A DNA stretch of 64,000 bases from Deltaproteobacteria bacterium (lineage in GTDB: Bacteria; Myxococcota_A; UBA796; CAJQPC01): contig JADKFE010000016.1 in NCBI GenBank assembly GCA_016717595.1, positions 1-64,000 of the forward strand, given 5' to 3'. The translations under genes were made by a program, and so were the position numbers. Below, one piece after another: positions 55,845 through 64,000 of the stretch. Each line of letters begins with the position of its first letter. The stretch's first letter is position 1. The notes under the pieces are model-generated. The model was not told where the DNA came from and did not search any database. It saw only the letters and a list, made by a program, of their open reading frames with translations.

Positions 55845-57659
55845 ATGGGCAAGGTCATAGGAATCGACCTCGGGACGACAAACTCGGTCTGCGCCTACAT
55901 GGATCGGCGTGAGCCTGTCGTCATCATCAACTCCGAGGGGGGCCGCGTGACCCCCTCAGTGGTTGGCATCTCCAAGAACGGAGAGCGGTTCGTCGGGGAC
56001 ATCGCGAAACGCCAGCTCCTCATCAACCCTGAGGCCACGATCCACTCGATCAAGCGCTTCATGGGCCGCCGCTATCGCGACGCGCTCTCGGACTGCTCGT
56101 CCGTGCAGTACAAGGTCGTCGAGACGCGGAACGGGGACTGCGGCGTCGAGGTGGGCGACCGGCTGTACCTGCCTCAAGAGATCTCGGCGATGATCCTGCA
56201 GAAGCTCCGAAAGTCCGCCGAGGACTTCTTGGGCGAGCAGGTCACTGAAGCCGTGATCACCGTGCCGGCCTACTTCACCGACCGCCAGCGCCAGGCCACC
56301 AAAGACGCGGGCACCATCGCCGGGCTCAACGTCCTGCGCATCATCAACGAGCCCACCGCGGCGGCCTTGGCCTACGTTCACGATCGGAAACGCTCCTCGA
56401 CGATCGCGGTGTATGACTTCGGCGGCGGCACCTTCGACATCTCTTTGCTAGAGGTTGACCGCGACCTCGCCGAGGTGCGCGCCACCCGCGGCAACAACGC
56501 CCTGGGCGGGGCCGACATCGACAACAAGGTCGTTCACTGGCTCCTAGAGGAGTTCTACAAAGAGCACGGCATCGACGTGTCCGATGACAAGGTCGTGCTC
56601 CAGCGCCTTCGTGACGCCGCCGAGCGGGCCAAGCTTGAGCTCTCCGCGGCGTACGACACCGACATCCACCTCCCCTTCTTGTTGGCGAACGCCTCGGGCC
56701 CCAAACACCTCCAGTGCACGCTGACCCGGGCCACCTTCGAGAGCCTCGCGATGCCGCTCTTTGAGCGCACCATCGAGGAGTGCCGCCGGGCGATGGAAGA
56801 CTCGCGCATGAGCCCCGAGGACATCGACGAGGTCATCCTCGTCGGCGGCTCCTCCCGCATCCCCATGGTGCAGGCCATGGTGCAGGAGCTCTTTAAGCGC
56901 CCCTTGAACAAGTCCTTCAACCCCGATGAGGTCGTCGCCGTGGGCGCGGCGATTCAGGCGGGCATCTTGGAGGGCGACGTCAAGGCCGTCACGCTCTTGG
57001 ACGTCACCAACTTCTCCTTGGGCATCGAGGTTGAGGGGCGGCGCTTCGCGAAGCTCATCCCCAAGAACACCACCATCCCTACGCAGAAGACCCAGCTCGT
57101 CTCTACCGTCGCCGAGAACCAGCGCACGGTGAAGATCCATGTGCTGCAGGGCGAGAGCCCCGACGCCCGGGACAACGTCTCCTTGGGCGACTTTGAGCTC
57201 GTGGGCATCCCCCCCGCCAAGCGCGGTGAGCCGCGGATTCACGTCAAGTTCGCCATCGACAGCAACGGCATCGTGCACGTCTCGGCCAAAGACAGCCGCT
57301 CCGGCGTCTCCGGCGAGATCACCATCGAGGCCCCCACGGGCATGACCCAGTCCCAGATCGAGGAGCTGCGCGAGGAGCACGAGACGATCCACCGCCGCAG
57401 CACCGACAGCCACGAGATGAAGGAGCTGCGCCACCAGATCGAGAAGCAGCTCGTGTCTCTGGAGAACTTCTTGCGGGACAACCGGGGCTTCTTACACAAG
57501 AAGGACATCTTCGAGATCGAGCAGGCCCTCAAGCGTGGGCGTATGGCGCTCTTGAAGTCCTCGGACAAGACGAACCTCGACGATCTCTCGATGTACCTCG
57601 CGCGCTTCTTCGCCCACCTCGCCGACAAGGCCGGCGGCGGGGACGCCCCGGTCCACTGA
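55845..57659 (+). CDS. DnaK-like Hsp70 chaperone
   Basis: A 604-residue Hsp70. The ATPase domain has VIGIDLGTTNSVCAYM, INEPTAAALAY, YDFGGGTFDISLLE and VILVGGSSRIPMVQ. The substrate-binding domain contains the DVTNFSLGIEVEGRRFAKLI strand (in DnaK, DVTPLSLG). The lid is short and lacks the acidic Gly-rich DnaK tail, ending GGGDAPVH. No grpE or dnaJ accompanies it, so it may be a secondary Hsp70 paralogue. The neighbour is tRNA-Leu. Two hairpins follow at 57685 and 57761. Confidence 0.93.
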   Translation: MGKVIGIDLGTTNSVCAYMDRREPVVIINSEGGRVTPSVVGISKNGERFVGDIAKRQLLINPEATIHSIKRFMGRRYRDALSDCSSVQYKVVETRNGDCGVEVGDRLYLPQEISAMILQKLRKSAEDFLGEQVTEAVITVPAYFTDRQRQATKDAGTIAGLNVLRIINEPTAAALAYVHDRKRSSTIAVYDFGGGTFDISLLEVDRDLAEVRATRGNNALGGADIDNKVVHWLLEEFYKEHGIDVSDDKVVLQRLRDAAERAKLELSAAYDTDIHLPFLLANASGPKHLQCTLTRATFESLAMPLFERTIEECRRAMEDSRMSPEDIDEVILVGGSSRIPMVQAMVQELFKRPLNKSFNPDEVVAVGAAIQAGILEGDVKAVTLLDVTNFSLGIEVEGRRFAKLIPKNTTIPTQKTQLVSTVAENQRTVKIHVLQGESPDARDNVSLGDFELVGIPPAKRGEPRIHVKFAIDSNGIVHVSAKDSRSGVSGEITIEAPTGMTQSQIEELREEHETIHRRSTDSHEMKELRHQIEKQLVSLENFLRDNRGFLHKKDIFEIEQALKRGRMALLKSSDKTNLDDLSMYLARFFAHLADKAGGGDAPVH

Positions 57660-57684
57660 GCGCCGCGCGCCGCCCCGCCAACAG

Positions 57685-57716
57685 AAGAGGCCGCCCCCAA
57701 CCGGGGCGGCCTCTTT
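57685..57716 (+). terminator. Terminator after the Hsp70-like gene
   Basis: AAGAGGCCGCCCC (57685-57697) pairs with GGGGCGGCCTCTT (57703-57715), followed by T. The tail (TTTG) is short but the stem is perfect. Confidence 0.75.
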
Positions 57717-57760
57717 GTCTCTGGGCTTGCTCTCTGCCGCGCCTCCAAGCCCTGAAGCGA

Positions 57761-57790
57761 ACGAGGCCGCCCCGATCGGGACGGCCTCGT
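57761..57790 (-). terminator. Probable terminator of the M16 peptidase gene
   Basis: ACGAGGCCG (57761-57769) pairs with CGGCCTCGT (57782-57790), and CCC pairs with GGG inside, closing on GATC. It lies 20 nt after the minus-strand M16 stop. Its stem core (GAGGCCG) is shared with the hairpin at 57685. The following T-run is weak. Confidence 0.5.
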
Positions 57791-57809
57791 CGTCATCTCA
57801 AGAGGAGCG

Positions 57810-60752
57810 CTACTTCTCCTTCTTGCTCTCTTCTTTGGCCTTGTTCTTGGCCTCCTTCTTCTTGGCCTTGGCGTAGCCCTTCGGGTCGCCCGCCTGCCAC
57901 ATCTTGTCGGCCTCGGCCTTCCAGTCAACCACCTCGAACGGCACGCCCGCCTTCTCAAGCTGCGGCGTGATGACGTCCGCCGGGCCGACGAGGGTGAACA
58001 CCTCATGGCCGGTGCAGCGCTCCATCTGGGCCTGGATGTCGTCCTTGGTGACCGCGGCGAGGCGATCGGCCTTGCCCTCGATGTGGCTCCAGTCTTCACG
58101 ATACGCCGGGGAGATGCGCGCGATCATCTGGTCCGTGCTCTGCTGGCCCAAGGCGTATTGCCGGGCGAACGAGAGCTTCTTCACAGCGATCATGTCCTCA
58201 GGGATGTTCCCCGCGCCCGCATCCTCTGAGAGGCGGATGAAGGTGGTCACCGCGAGGCCGACGCCGTCGTTCTGAACGAGGGAGCTGAGCGTCAACAGCG
58301 CCGCGCCACCCGGCCAAGAGGTCTGGCCCGAGCCCGCGCCGTAGGTGGCGCCGGACTGCTCACGCAGGGCGACCCAAGCCTGCTCGTCAAGCACGTCGGC
58401 CAGAAGGCGCCGAGCCTCTAAGTTCTCGTTCGTGGCGGGGCCGATCTGGCAGACCATCGTGACGCCGGTCTGGGAGACACGATCCTTGTTGAGCACGAAC
58501 ACCCGGCGGCCCTCAGGCGGCGGCGGCGGACCGGGGGGGAGCGGCTGAGGTTTGCCAGAGGCGCCCTCAACAACCCAGCCCTCGAAGTAGGTGCGCACGG
58601 CGGCCTCAGTGCGCGCGGGGTCTACACGACCGACGATGTACAGCGTGGAGTTCGCGGGCTGAATCAGCTCGTGGAAGTGCGCCGTGGCCTGGGCCTCGGT
58701 GATGGTGGCGAGGCTGTCGTAGTACGCCTCATCCGCGTAGAACCCCAGGGGGTGCCCCGGGAAGAGGGTGGTGTAGGTGAGGTAGCCTTCCCACCAGCCC
58801 ACCTCTTTGTTGCGGTTACGAACGAGGCTCTTCTTCCAGACCTTGATGTTGGACTTGGTCTCGATAAAGTTGATCTCGGTCTCGTCAATGCTGCGACGCA
58901 GCATGTAGAGCAACCCCTCAATGTTCGCCGATGAACCGACGATCCCCTCTCGCCAGCTCGTGTCCGTTAGAAAGCCCTCCCAGCCACCGGCAAAGCGAAG
59001 CGGGTCCTCCATGGCGCTGATCTGGGAGTCGAGACCAAAATCGACCATGTCGGTGAGCCCGGGGACGGGCTCCGTGGCCATGCCACCGTTGGACACGAGG
59101 TGAACGCGGGCCAAAGGCGCCGTGCCATACGGCATCACGATGACGCGCAGGCCGTTCTGGAGGGTGTACTCCTTCACGTCGGTGAGCTTGGGCGGCACCA
59201 TGATGCCCTTGAGGAGATCGGCGTTGATCTCCGAGGGGTCGATCATCGTGATGGTGTCGGCCTGGCGCACGGCGCCTTTGTACACGGCGTCTGAGGAGTC
59301 CGTGACGATGTCGTTGTCGTCGTAGGGCTCAAGCACGACGGTGACCGCGCGCTCGCGGGTGAGGTAGGTCTTCGCGAAGTTACGCGCCTTCGAGATATCG
59401 ACCGCCTGGAGCCACTCGAACATCTTCGAGTAGTAGCGGGCGTCACCGGTGAAGTGCACAAACTCAGCGGTGTCCGTCGCGCGGCCCGAGCCGACGCTCG
59501 AGACCGACTCAACGGAGCGGAAGTAGTACGCCATCGTGGAGTAGCGGGAGTACTCGTAGGTGATCCGCTGAAACTGGAGCTGATCCGCGGCCCACACCAA
59601 GAACAAGGCGTCTAAGGCCTTCTCGGAGATCTTGAGGGGATCCTGACCGGGGCCGACCTCGATGAAACACATCGCCGAGGAGTTCACCTCTTCGATGAGC
59701 GGGAAACAGCCGAAGCCGTTGAGGTCGTCGAGGCTGTCGGTGAGGGGATCCCAGTCGGGGTTGAGGTAGGAGCCGATGGCGTAGTTCAGCAGGTTCACCG
59801 CGACCTGCATCTCGGGCTGGTTCGGGCGGTAGCCGCCGGGCAAGGACCAGCCGAGGATCACCGTCGTCTTCTCGACGCCGGCCTTGTGGTAGAACGGGCC
59901 ACGGGACACCGGCGGAGGGGGCTCCGGGGCGGGACCGGACACCCGCACAGGGGCGTCGATGAGCTCGAGCTTGCCGGTGGGGTTCTTGGGATCGACGAGC
60001 AGCTCGCTGGGGAACGACTCCTGGATGAGCTGGGGGACATCATCCAAGGAGAAGTCACCGACGACGACGATGGTGGTGTTCTCGGGCCGGTAGTTGGCGT
60101 CGGTGAACGCCTGCACGTCGGCGAGGTTGATGTTGTTCAGCGAGTCGTGGGTGCCGATGCCGAGGCGATGGTAGGGGTGACCCTCAGGGTAGAGCGCCTC
60201 ACGCATGTAGCCCAAGGCCGAGCCGTCGGAGTTCTCGTAGCGCATGCGGAGCTCGTTGCGCACGATCTCACGCTCGGTGAGCACGTCCTGCTCGACCACG
60301 CCGAGCACGGGCTCGGTGAGACGCATCGCCTCGAGCTTGAGCAGCGGGACCAGGGCGTCTTTGGGCGCCACGGTCATGTAGTTGGTCCAGTCCGAGGCCG
60401 TAGAGGCGTTCAGGTTGGCGCCGAACTCCTCCAGGACGTCCCAGACCTTGGGCAAGGTGCCGTGCACCGACCGGAACCACAGGTGCTCGACGAGGTGGGC
60501 GATGCCTTCTTTGCCGACGGGATCGTGGGAAGAGCCACGATCGATGACCATCGTGATCGAGACGATGGGCTGGGAGTGATCCTCTTGGAAGAGGATCCGC
60601 AGGCCCGACGGGAAGGTGTAGTCGGAGATGCCGATGTCGTACTGGTCAAGGGCAAGGTCGAGGCTAGGACGCGGATACTCCTCGGCCAACGCTGGGCTCG
60701 ACACGCCGATGAACGACCCCAAGACGAGGCCGGTGGTCAAGCGAAGGTTCAT
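57810..60752 (-). CDS. M16-family zinc peptidase (two fused domains)
   Basis: The 980-residue protein begins with a signal peptide (LTTGLVLGSFIGVSSPALA). The first M16 domain has the inverted zinc motif HLVEH (in GKEGIAHLVEHLWFRS), with a following Glu expected near ERE in VLTEREIVRNEL. The second half (about residue 530 on: LQNGLRVIVMPYGTAPLARV) lacks a zinc motif, as usual for paired M16 proteins. The C-terminus is unusually Lys-rich (KAKKKEAKNKAKEESKKEK). It is probably a periplasmic peptidase. ATG 60752 was chosen because the signal peptide follows, with CGGAG upstream. Confidence 0.9.
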   Translation of the reverse strand: MNLRLTTGLVLGSFIGVSSPALAEEYPRPSLDLALDQYDIGISDYTFPSGLRILFQEDHSQPIVSITMVIDRGSSHDPVGKEGIAHLVEHLWFRSVHGTLPKVWDVLEEFGANLNASTASDWTNYMTVAPKDALVPLLKLEAMRLTEPVLGVVEQDVLTEREIVRNELRMRYENSDGSALGYMREALYPEGHPYHRLGIGTHDSLNNINLADVQAFTDANYRPENTTIVVVGDFSLDDVPQLIQESFPSELLVDPKNPTGKLELIDAPVRVSGPAPEPPPPVSRGPFYHKAGVEKTTVILGWSLPGGYRPNQPEMQVAVNLLNYAIGSYLNPDWDPLTDSLDDLNGFGCFPLIEEVNSSAMCFIEVGPGQDPLKISEKALDALFLVWAADQLQFQRITYEYSRYSTMAYYFRSVESVSSVGSGRATDTAEFVHFTGDARYYSKMFEWLQAVDISKARNFAKTYLTRERAVTVVLEPYDDNDIVTDSSDAVYKGAVRQADTITMIDPSEINADLLKGIMVPPKLTDVKEYTLQNGLRVIVMPYGTAPLARVHLVSNGGMATEPVPGLTDMVDFGLDSQISAMEDPLRFAGGWEGFLTDTSWREGIVGSSANIEGLLYMLRRSIDETEINFIETKSNIKVWKKSLVRNRNKEVGWWEGYLTYTTLFPGHPLGFYADEAYYDSLATITEAQATAHFHELIQPANSTLYIVGRVDPARTEAAVRTYFEGWVVEGASGKPQPLPPGPPPPPEGRRVFVLNKDRVSQTGVTMVCQIGPATNENLEARRLLADVLDEQAWVALREQSGATYGAGSGQTSWPGGAALLTLSSLVQNDGVGLAVTTFIRLSEDAGAGNIPEDMIAVKKLSFARQYALGQQSTDQMIARISPAYREDWSHIEGKADRLAAVTKDDIQAQMERCTGHEVFTLVGPADVITPQLEKAGVPFEVVDWKAEADKMWQAGDPKGYAKAKKKEAKNKAKEESKKEK

Positions 60753-60854
60753 TCGGACTCCGAAAGAGGTTGGGACGATGACGTGTCGCCATACCGACGA
60801 CCTGAGGGGGAGAGCGTACCGTGAACGCCCGAGTGTACAGCTCGCGTGCGCCAC

Positions 60855-61035
60855 CGAGACGAATAGTTAACCCTTTCGCCCGGAAGATCGCGCCGTGAGG
60901 GGCCAAAAACCCTCGCCGAGAGGGGGTCGGCGTCTCCGGTGCCCGGCCTCTGAACGCAGGCCGCGGCGGTGGTTGCTGGCGCGCTGGGTGGCCAAGCTTG
61001 GCCAAGCCGACCCGGGGCGAAGGACGCGCTGAAGC
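60855..61035. other. Intergenic stretch before tRNA-Ala
   Basis: About 180 nt between the leader of the M16 gene and the tRNA-Ala terminator. I see no gene, tRNA or repeat. It contains GC-rich imperfect inverted repeats without a T-run. Confidence 0.4.
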
Positions 61036-61065
61036 AAAAAACCCCTCTCGGCGAACCGAGAGGGG
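61036..61065 (-). terminator. Rho-independent terminator of tRNA-Ala
   Basis: On the minus strand, CCCCTCTCGG, a UUCG tetraloop and CCGAGAGGGG form a perfect 10-bp stem followed by six T (A-run 61036-61041). Confidence 0.95.
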
Positions 61066-61069
61066 ATGA

Positions 61070-61145
61070 TGGTGGAGCTGAGGGGACTCGAACCCCTGAC
61101 CCCCAGAATGCCATTCTGATGCTCTCCCAACTGAGCTACAGCCCC
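61070..61145 (-). tRNA. tRNA-Ala (GGC)
   Basis: A 76-nt cloverleaf with acceptor GGGGCTG, D-arm AGCTCAGTTGGGAGAGC, anticodon stem-loop CAGAATGGCATTCTG (anticodon GGC) and T-arm AGGGGTTCGAGTCCCCT. The 3' CCA is encoded, unlike the tRNA-Leu in this window. A strong terminator follows at 61036. Confidence 0.96.
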
Positions 61146-61209
61146 ATCAGGCGCCACTTAGTTAGCCGGGTGTGCCGCCCCTGGCAAGGCGACTGCCCCA
61201 AATTTCCGG

Positions 61210-61641
61210 TCAGCCCTCGTCGCCGTCGTCGCCCGCGGGATCCACCGGCGCGGGGCCAGCGCCTTGCTGACGCTCGGCCTCCCGCACGACCTCCTCTTGG
61301 GCCCGGATTCGCGCGGCCCGCTGGCGCAGGGCGGGGTGATCCAGCTCGCCCGCCTCGACGAGGTTCACGACCTCACGCCCGAGCTTCTGATGCAGGCGGT
61401 CGAGGTCGCGGCGGGCCTGGATCAGATCGAGGCGCTCACGGCCCCGTCGGGCGATGTGCTCAAGCTGGCGACGGCCGTGGGTGCGGATGACCCCGAGCAC
61501 CTGGCGCATGGCGTCGGAGAGCGCGGGGCTCAGCGACTCAAACTCCCGATCGTCACCCCCGCGCCGAGCGCGCGCGTCTTTTTTGCCGGGATCTGCGGCG
61601 GCCGCGCCACCTTGACCATCACGCTGGGCTTCATCGGACAT
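61210..61641 (-). CDS. Charged, coiled-coil-like protein of unknown role
   Basis: A 143-residue hydrophilic protein starting MSDEAQRDGQ. A disordered acidic and Gly-rich N-terminus leads to a long helix rich in Arg and Leu (RERLDLIQARRDLDRLHQKL) that is probably a coiled coil, then an acidic Pro/Gly tail. ATG 61641 was chosen over longer starts; another ATG (MEGAC) lies five codons upstream. It is divergent from the SDR gene. Confidence 0.55.
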   Translation of the reverse strand: MSDEAQRDGQGGAAAADPGKKDARARRGGDDREFESLSPALSDAMRQVLGVIRTHGRRQLEHIARRGRERLDLIQARRDLDRLHQKLGREVVNLVEAGELDHPALRQRAARIRAQEEVVREAERQQGAGPAPVDPAGDDGDEG

Positions 61642-61744
61642 GCAGGCGCCCTCCATAGGCCAAGGCTGGATAACCCGGCGCTCCCTGGGCGAGCGAGCCC
61701 GCCGAGGAGGCGCTATGTTTCGCCTCGGACCTCCAGGAGCTTCT

Positions 61745-62755
61745 ATGATCCTCGTGACCGGCGCGACCGGCCGACTCGGCAACAAGATCGTTCGCCTGCT
61801 CCGCGCCGCCCGATTTGAGGTGCGCTGCTTGGTGCGCCCAGGGTCGGAGTACTACTGGCTCAACGACACCGGCGCGAACTACTTCTTCTCCGACCTGCGG
61901 GATCCCGCGGGGCTGAAGCGGGCGCTGAAAGGGGTGGATCTGGTCATCCACGCGGCGAACGTGCGCGTGGAGAGCACCGACAACCACCACGGCAACGTCA
62001 CCCACGAGGGCACGCTGAACCTCATCGCGGCGGCCAAACACCACAAGGTCAAGCGCCTCGTGATGGTGAGCTGCCTGGGTGTTGAGCGCTCGACGACCTG
62101 CCCGGCGTTCACGAACCTCAACCGCGCTGAAGAGGCGCTGATCGGATCCGGGCTCCCCTACTCCATCGTGCGCTGCGGGCCCTTCGTGGATGAGCTGGCC
62201 GATGTGGCCAAGGAGCTCCGCGACGGCCAGAGCCCCAGCCGCGTCGGCCACCGCGACACGCCCATCGCCCCCTTGGCCCGTCGTGACGCCGCCTTGGTGG
62301 CCGTCTCCGCCCTCGATCACAGCGCGGCGTTGGGCCATGTGCTGAGCCTCGTCGGCCCCGATCGCCTCACCTTAGGCGAGGCCTTGGATCAGGCCTGCGC
62401 CGCCGCGGGGCAGAGCCCCAGCTACCGCCTCATCGACGGCGTCGCCGCCCAGGCGCTCATCCGCGCGTCGCGGGTCGCCGGGCGCCGCTGGCCCCACTGG
62501 TTTCAGCGGTGGATGGTGTTGTGGGGCGAAGACCTCACCCTCGATCCCAAGCCCCTGGCCCAGACGCTCGGCATCCCGCTCACGCCTTACGCCCAGGCCC
62601 TCGCCGAGTGCCTCGCTGAAGAGGATCTCTCAAAGGATCCTGAGGCCCGGGACACGAAGGTCGTGCACCGGCAGTTTCAGGCCACGGTGTATGAGCCGGG
62701 CGAGATCCTGTGGAGCGATCTGCCAGAGGGTCCGCTGCGCGCCGACGAGCCCTGA
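61745..62755 (+). CDS. Extended SDR (NAD-dependent epimerase-like)
   Basis: The 336-residue protein has the Rossmann motif MILVTGATGRLGNKIVRLLR and a DLVIHAAN segment. HHGNVTHEGTLNLIAAAKHH and VMVSCLGVERS follow, in place of the catalytic YxxxK, so it resembles the atypical SDR branch (Ycf39/NDUFA9-like, NmrA-like) rather than a true epimerase. That branch often binds NAD(P) without classical catalysis. ATG 61745 has AGGAG upstream (5 nt). Confidence 0.78.
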   Translation: MILVTGATGRLGNKIVRLLRAARFEVRCLVRPGSEYYWLNDTGANYFFSDLRDPAGLKRALKGVDLVIHAANVRVESTDNHHGNVTHEGTLNLIAAAKHHKVKRLVMVSCLGVERSTTCPAFTNLNRAEEALIGSGLPYSIVRCGPFVDELADVAKELRDGQSPSRVGHRDTPIAPLARRDAALVAVSALDHSAALGHVLSLVGPDRLTLGEALDQACAAAGQSPSYRLIDGVAAQALIRASRVAGRRWPHWFQRWMVLWGEDLTLDPKPLAQTLGIPLTPYAQALAECLAEEDLSKDPEARDTKVVHRQFQATVYEPGEILWSDLPEGPLRADEP

Positions 62756-62767
62756 GCGATCGCCAGC

Positions 62768-63427
62768 TCAGGGGAAGCAGTCGGCGATCTTCTCGAGGCG
62801 ATCCTCTGCGAAGCTCACGCCCGTGGCGCTGGGCTCGCCGCAGATCTCCACGCCGTTGACCTGCACGCAGGGCGAGACCACGCGGCCATCGGGCGGCGGG
62901 GCGCCGCCGACGCCGATGACACAGATCGAGGGGCCCCGGTAGAGCTCGAGGCCCACGGAGAAGCCGTCGACACGCACGTCAAATCGTGAGGCGATGGCGC
63001 GGCGGTAACTGGCCAGGGCGGTGGTGATCGGCGCGAGGGCGGCGAGATTGATGGACTGGCCGGACTCGGCGGGCGGCCTCAAAAAACCGCTCGGCGGCAC
63101 CCGGACGCGGAGCTGGCCTTGGAAGGTCTTGTTGTCGTAGCGGATGAAGAGCTGCACCGGCCCGGTGAGGTACGGCGCGAGGGCCACGGAGAGGGCCGTC
63201 ATCGCCTCGCGGTCGGAGAAGTAGCTCTGGTGGAGCAGCCCGACGCCTTCCCAGGTGATCTCGATGGGCACGAGCGCCGCGCCCTCCACCGCGGGCGGCG
63301 CCTCGGCCACGGGCGCGGCGGCGGTGAGCCGCTCCATCTCGGCCAGGGCCCGCGCACGATCAGCCTCGGGCGCGGGGGGCTTGTCGCCTCCGCAGCCGGT
63401 CCACAACAGGAGGCTGAGCGTGAGCAA
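62768..63427 (-). CDS. Unrecognised lipoprotein
   Basis: A 219-residue protein with a lipoprotein signal (LTLSLLLWTGC) starting at TTG 63427, just 2 nt after the DUF507-type gene stop, so it is probably coupled to it. A disordered Ala/Pro/Glu stretch and a beta-rich domain follow (LFIRYDNKTFQGQLRVRV). The C-terminus has four cysteines (SICVIG, SPCVQV, EICGEP, ADCFP). No family is recognised. It is convergent with the SDR gene. Confidence 0.55.
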   Translation of the reverse strand: MLTLSLLLWTGCGGDKPPAPEADRARALAEMERLTAAAPVAEAPPAVEGAALVPIEITWEGVGLLHQSYFSDREAMTALSVALAPYLTGPVQLFIRYDNKTFQGQLRVRVPPSGFLRPPAESGQSINLAALAPITTALASYRRAIASRFDVRVDGFSVGLELYRGPSICVIGVGGAPPPDGRVVSPCVQVNGVEICGEPSATGVSFAEDRLEKIADCFP

Positions 63428-63429
63428 GA

Positions 63430-63948
63430 TCAGATGAGCCCCTTCTTCTTCTTCACGTCACGGAGCGCCTTCTCGAAGGCGATCTCGTAGTCAACGGTGC
63501 CCTCGCGGAGGTTCTTGATCAGGCCCTTGGCCTCTTCACGAAGGTCGTCTTCGTTGACGTCGAAGCTGCGCAGGATGTCTACGACGCGGCGCCAGATGGG
63601 GCCATCGTCGAGGTAGACCTCGTCCACGAAGCGGCTGATCATAAAGTTCTCGACGATCTGACGGGCCAAGAACTTGCCGACCTCCTCGCCGACGGGGTGT
63701 TTCCACTCCTCAGCGAGACGACTACGCTCTTTGCCGTAGTTCTCAAAGCCGATGGCGCGGTCGGACATGCCCTCACGCACGCGGGAGCGGAGGTCGTTGT
63801 CGCGGCGGAGGTACTCCTCCATGATGGAGATGATGTCCTGCTTGGCCTCCGAGCGGTTCTCCATCGCGACGTCAATGGCGTCCTCGTCGCAGAGGGTGTC
63901 CACGACAGCGGCGGCGATCTGGGGGATCTTGCTGCGATACAGCTTCAT
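63430..63948 (-). CDS. DUF507-family protein
   Basis: The 172-residue protein begins MKLYRSKIPQIAAAVVDTLC, typical of the DUF507 family, and continues as a charged helical protein ending KALRDVKKKKGLI. The family is widespread in deltaproteobacteria and its function is unknown. No signal peptide is seen. It starts near the right edge, about 50 nt from the window end. Confidence 0.8.
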   Translation of the reverse strand: MKLYRSKIPQIAAAVVDTLCDEDAIDVAMENRSEAKQDIISIMEEYLRRDNDLRSRVREGMSDRAIGFENYGKERSRLAEEWKHPVGEEVGKFLARQIVENFMISRFVDEVYLDDGPIWRRVVDILRSFDVNEDDLREEAKGLIKNLREGTVDYEIAFEKALRDVKKKKGLI

Positions 63949-64000
63949 AATGGAGACCTTTACTCAGCGGAGAGATGCGTTCGATGGGACGGGGACCAGC

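Overview
This window is about 64 kb of very GC-rich, densely packed bacterial chromosome. It carries housekeeping genes of a diderm (Gram-negative) bacterium: an LptE-like LPS lipoprotein beside holA, Mpl of peptidoglycan recycling, an RND efflux system with an outer-membrane channel, a DsbD reductase and many lipobox proteins. The mixture of FG-GAP and PPC-type surface lipoproteins, several regulators and sigma factors, and paired BadF-type activases suggests a Myxococcota-like or other 'deltaproteobacterial' lineage. That placement is inference from gene content. No rRNA, prophage, insertion sequence or CRISPR array was seen.

Layout. 1-4.2 kb: the 3' end of an unknown gene, a wrecked AraC regulator, and the minus-strand pair dsbD-hslO. 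4.4-11.5 kb: a tight plus-strand run of seven genes (GT2 glycosyltransferase, DUF2064 transferase, Mpl ligase, class III aminotransferase, LuxE-like acyl ligase, LuxC-like acyl reductase, M19 dipeptidase), mostly joined by 4-13 nt overlaps. 11.5-14.5 kb: an ECF-like sigma factor, an RpoD-like sigma factor and trpS, with a cluster of TGTACA palindromes around the sigma genes. 14.6-19.4 kb: a PPC-type lipoprotein, two unknown proteins and a GPH-type transporter. 19.4-25.8 kb: a tetR-OMF-MFP-RND efflux operon with a clear palindromic operator. 25.9-30.2 kb: carAB. 30.3-37.2 kb: a lipoprotein, then a TetR gene divergent from a two-gene BadF/HgdB-type activase operon. 37.3-44.2 kb: a Rieske oxygenase, BtpA, an FG-GAP lipoprotein, a PMT-type glycosyltransferase, an alpha/beta hydrolase and an SRPBCC protein. 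44.2-49.9 kb: a RecG-like protein with eroded helicase motifs downstream of greA, a small membrane protein and lepA. 49.9-55.8 kb: ugd, rpsT, holA, an LptE-like gene, a barrel-like protein, rpsU, a lipoprotein and tRNA-Leu. 55.8-64 kb: a solo Hsp70, a large M16 peptidase, tRNA-Ala, and small genes including a nucleotide-sugar-epimerase-like SDR and a DUF507 protein.

Most noteworthy: (1) the aminotransferase-LuxE-LuxC-dipeptidase cassette coupled to Mpl, which could reduce and aminate a carboxylic acid, with no light-emission genes nearby; (2) a full-length RecG homologue whose Walker A, DEXH and motif VI residues are all altered; (3) the TGTACA palindrome system around a near-consensus promoter of the ECF-like sigma gene; (4) TTG start codons and leader hairpins on both rpsT and rpsU. 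Frame disruptions in the AraC gene, the luxE-like gene and the start of the HgdB-like gene may be real decay or assembly indels.
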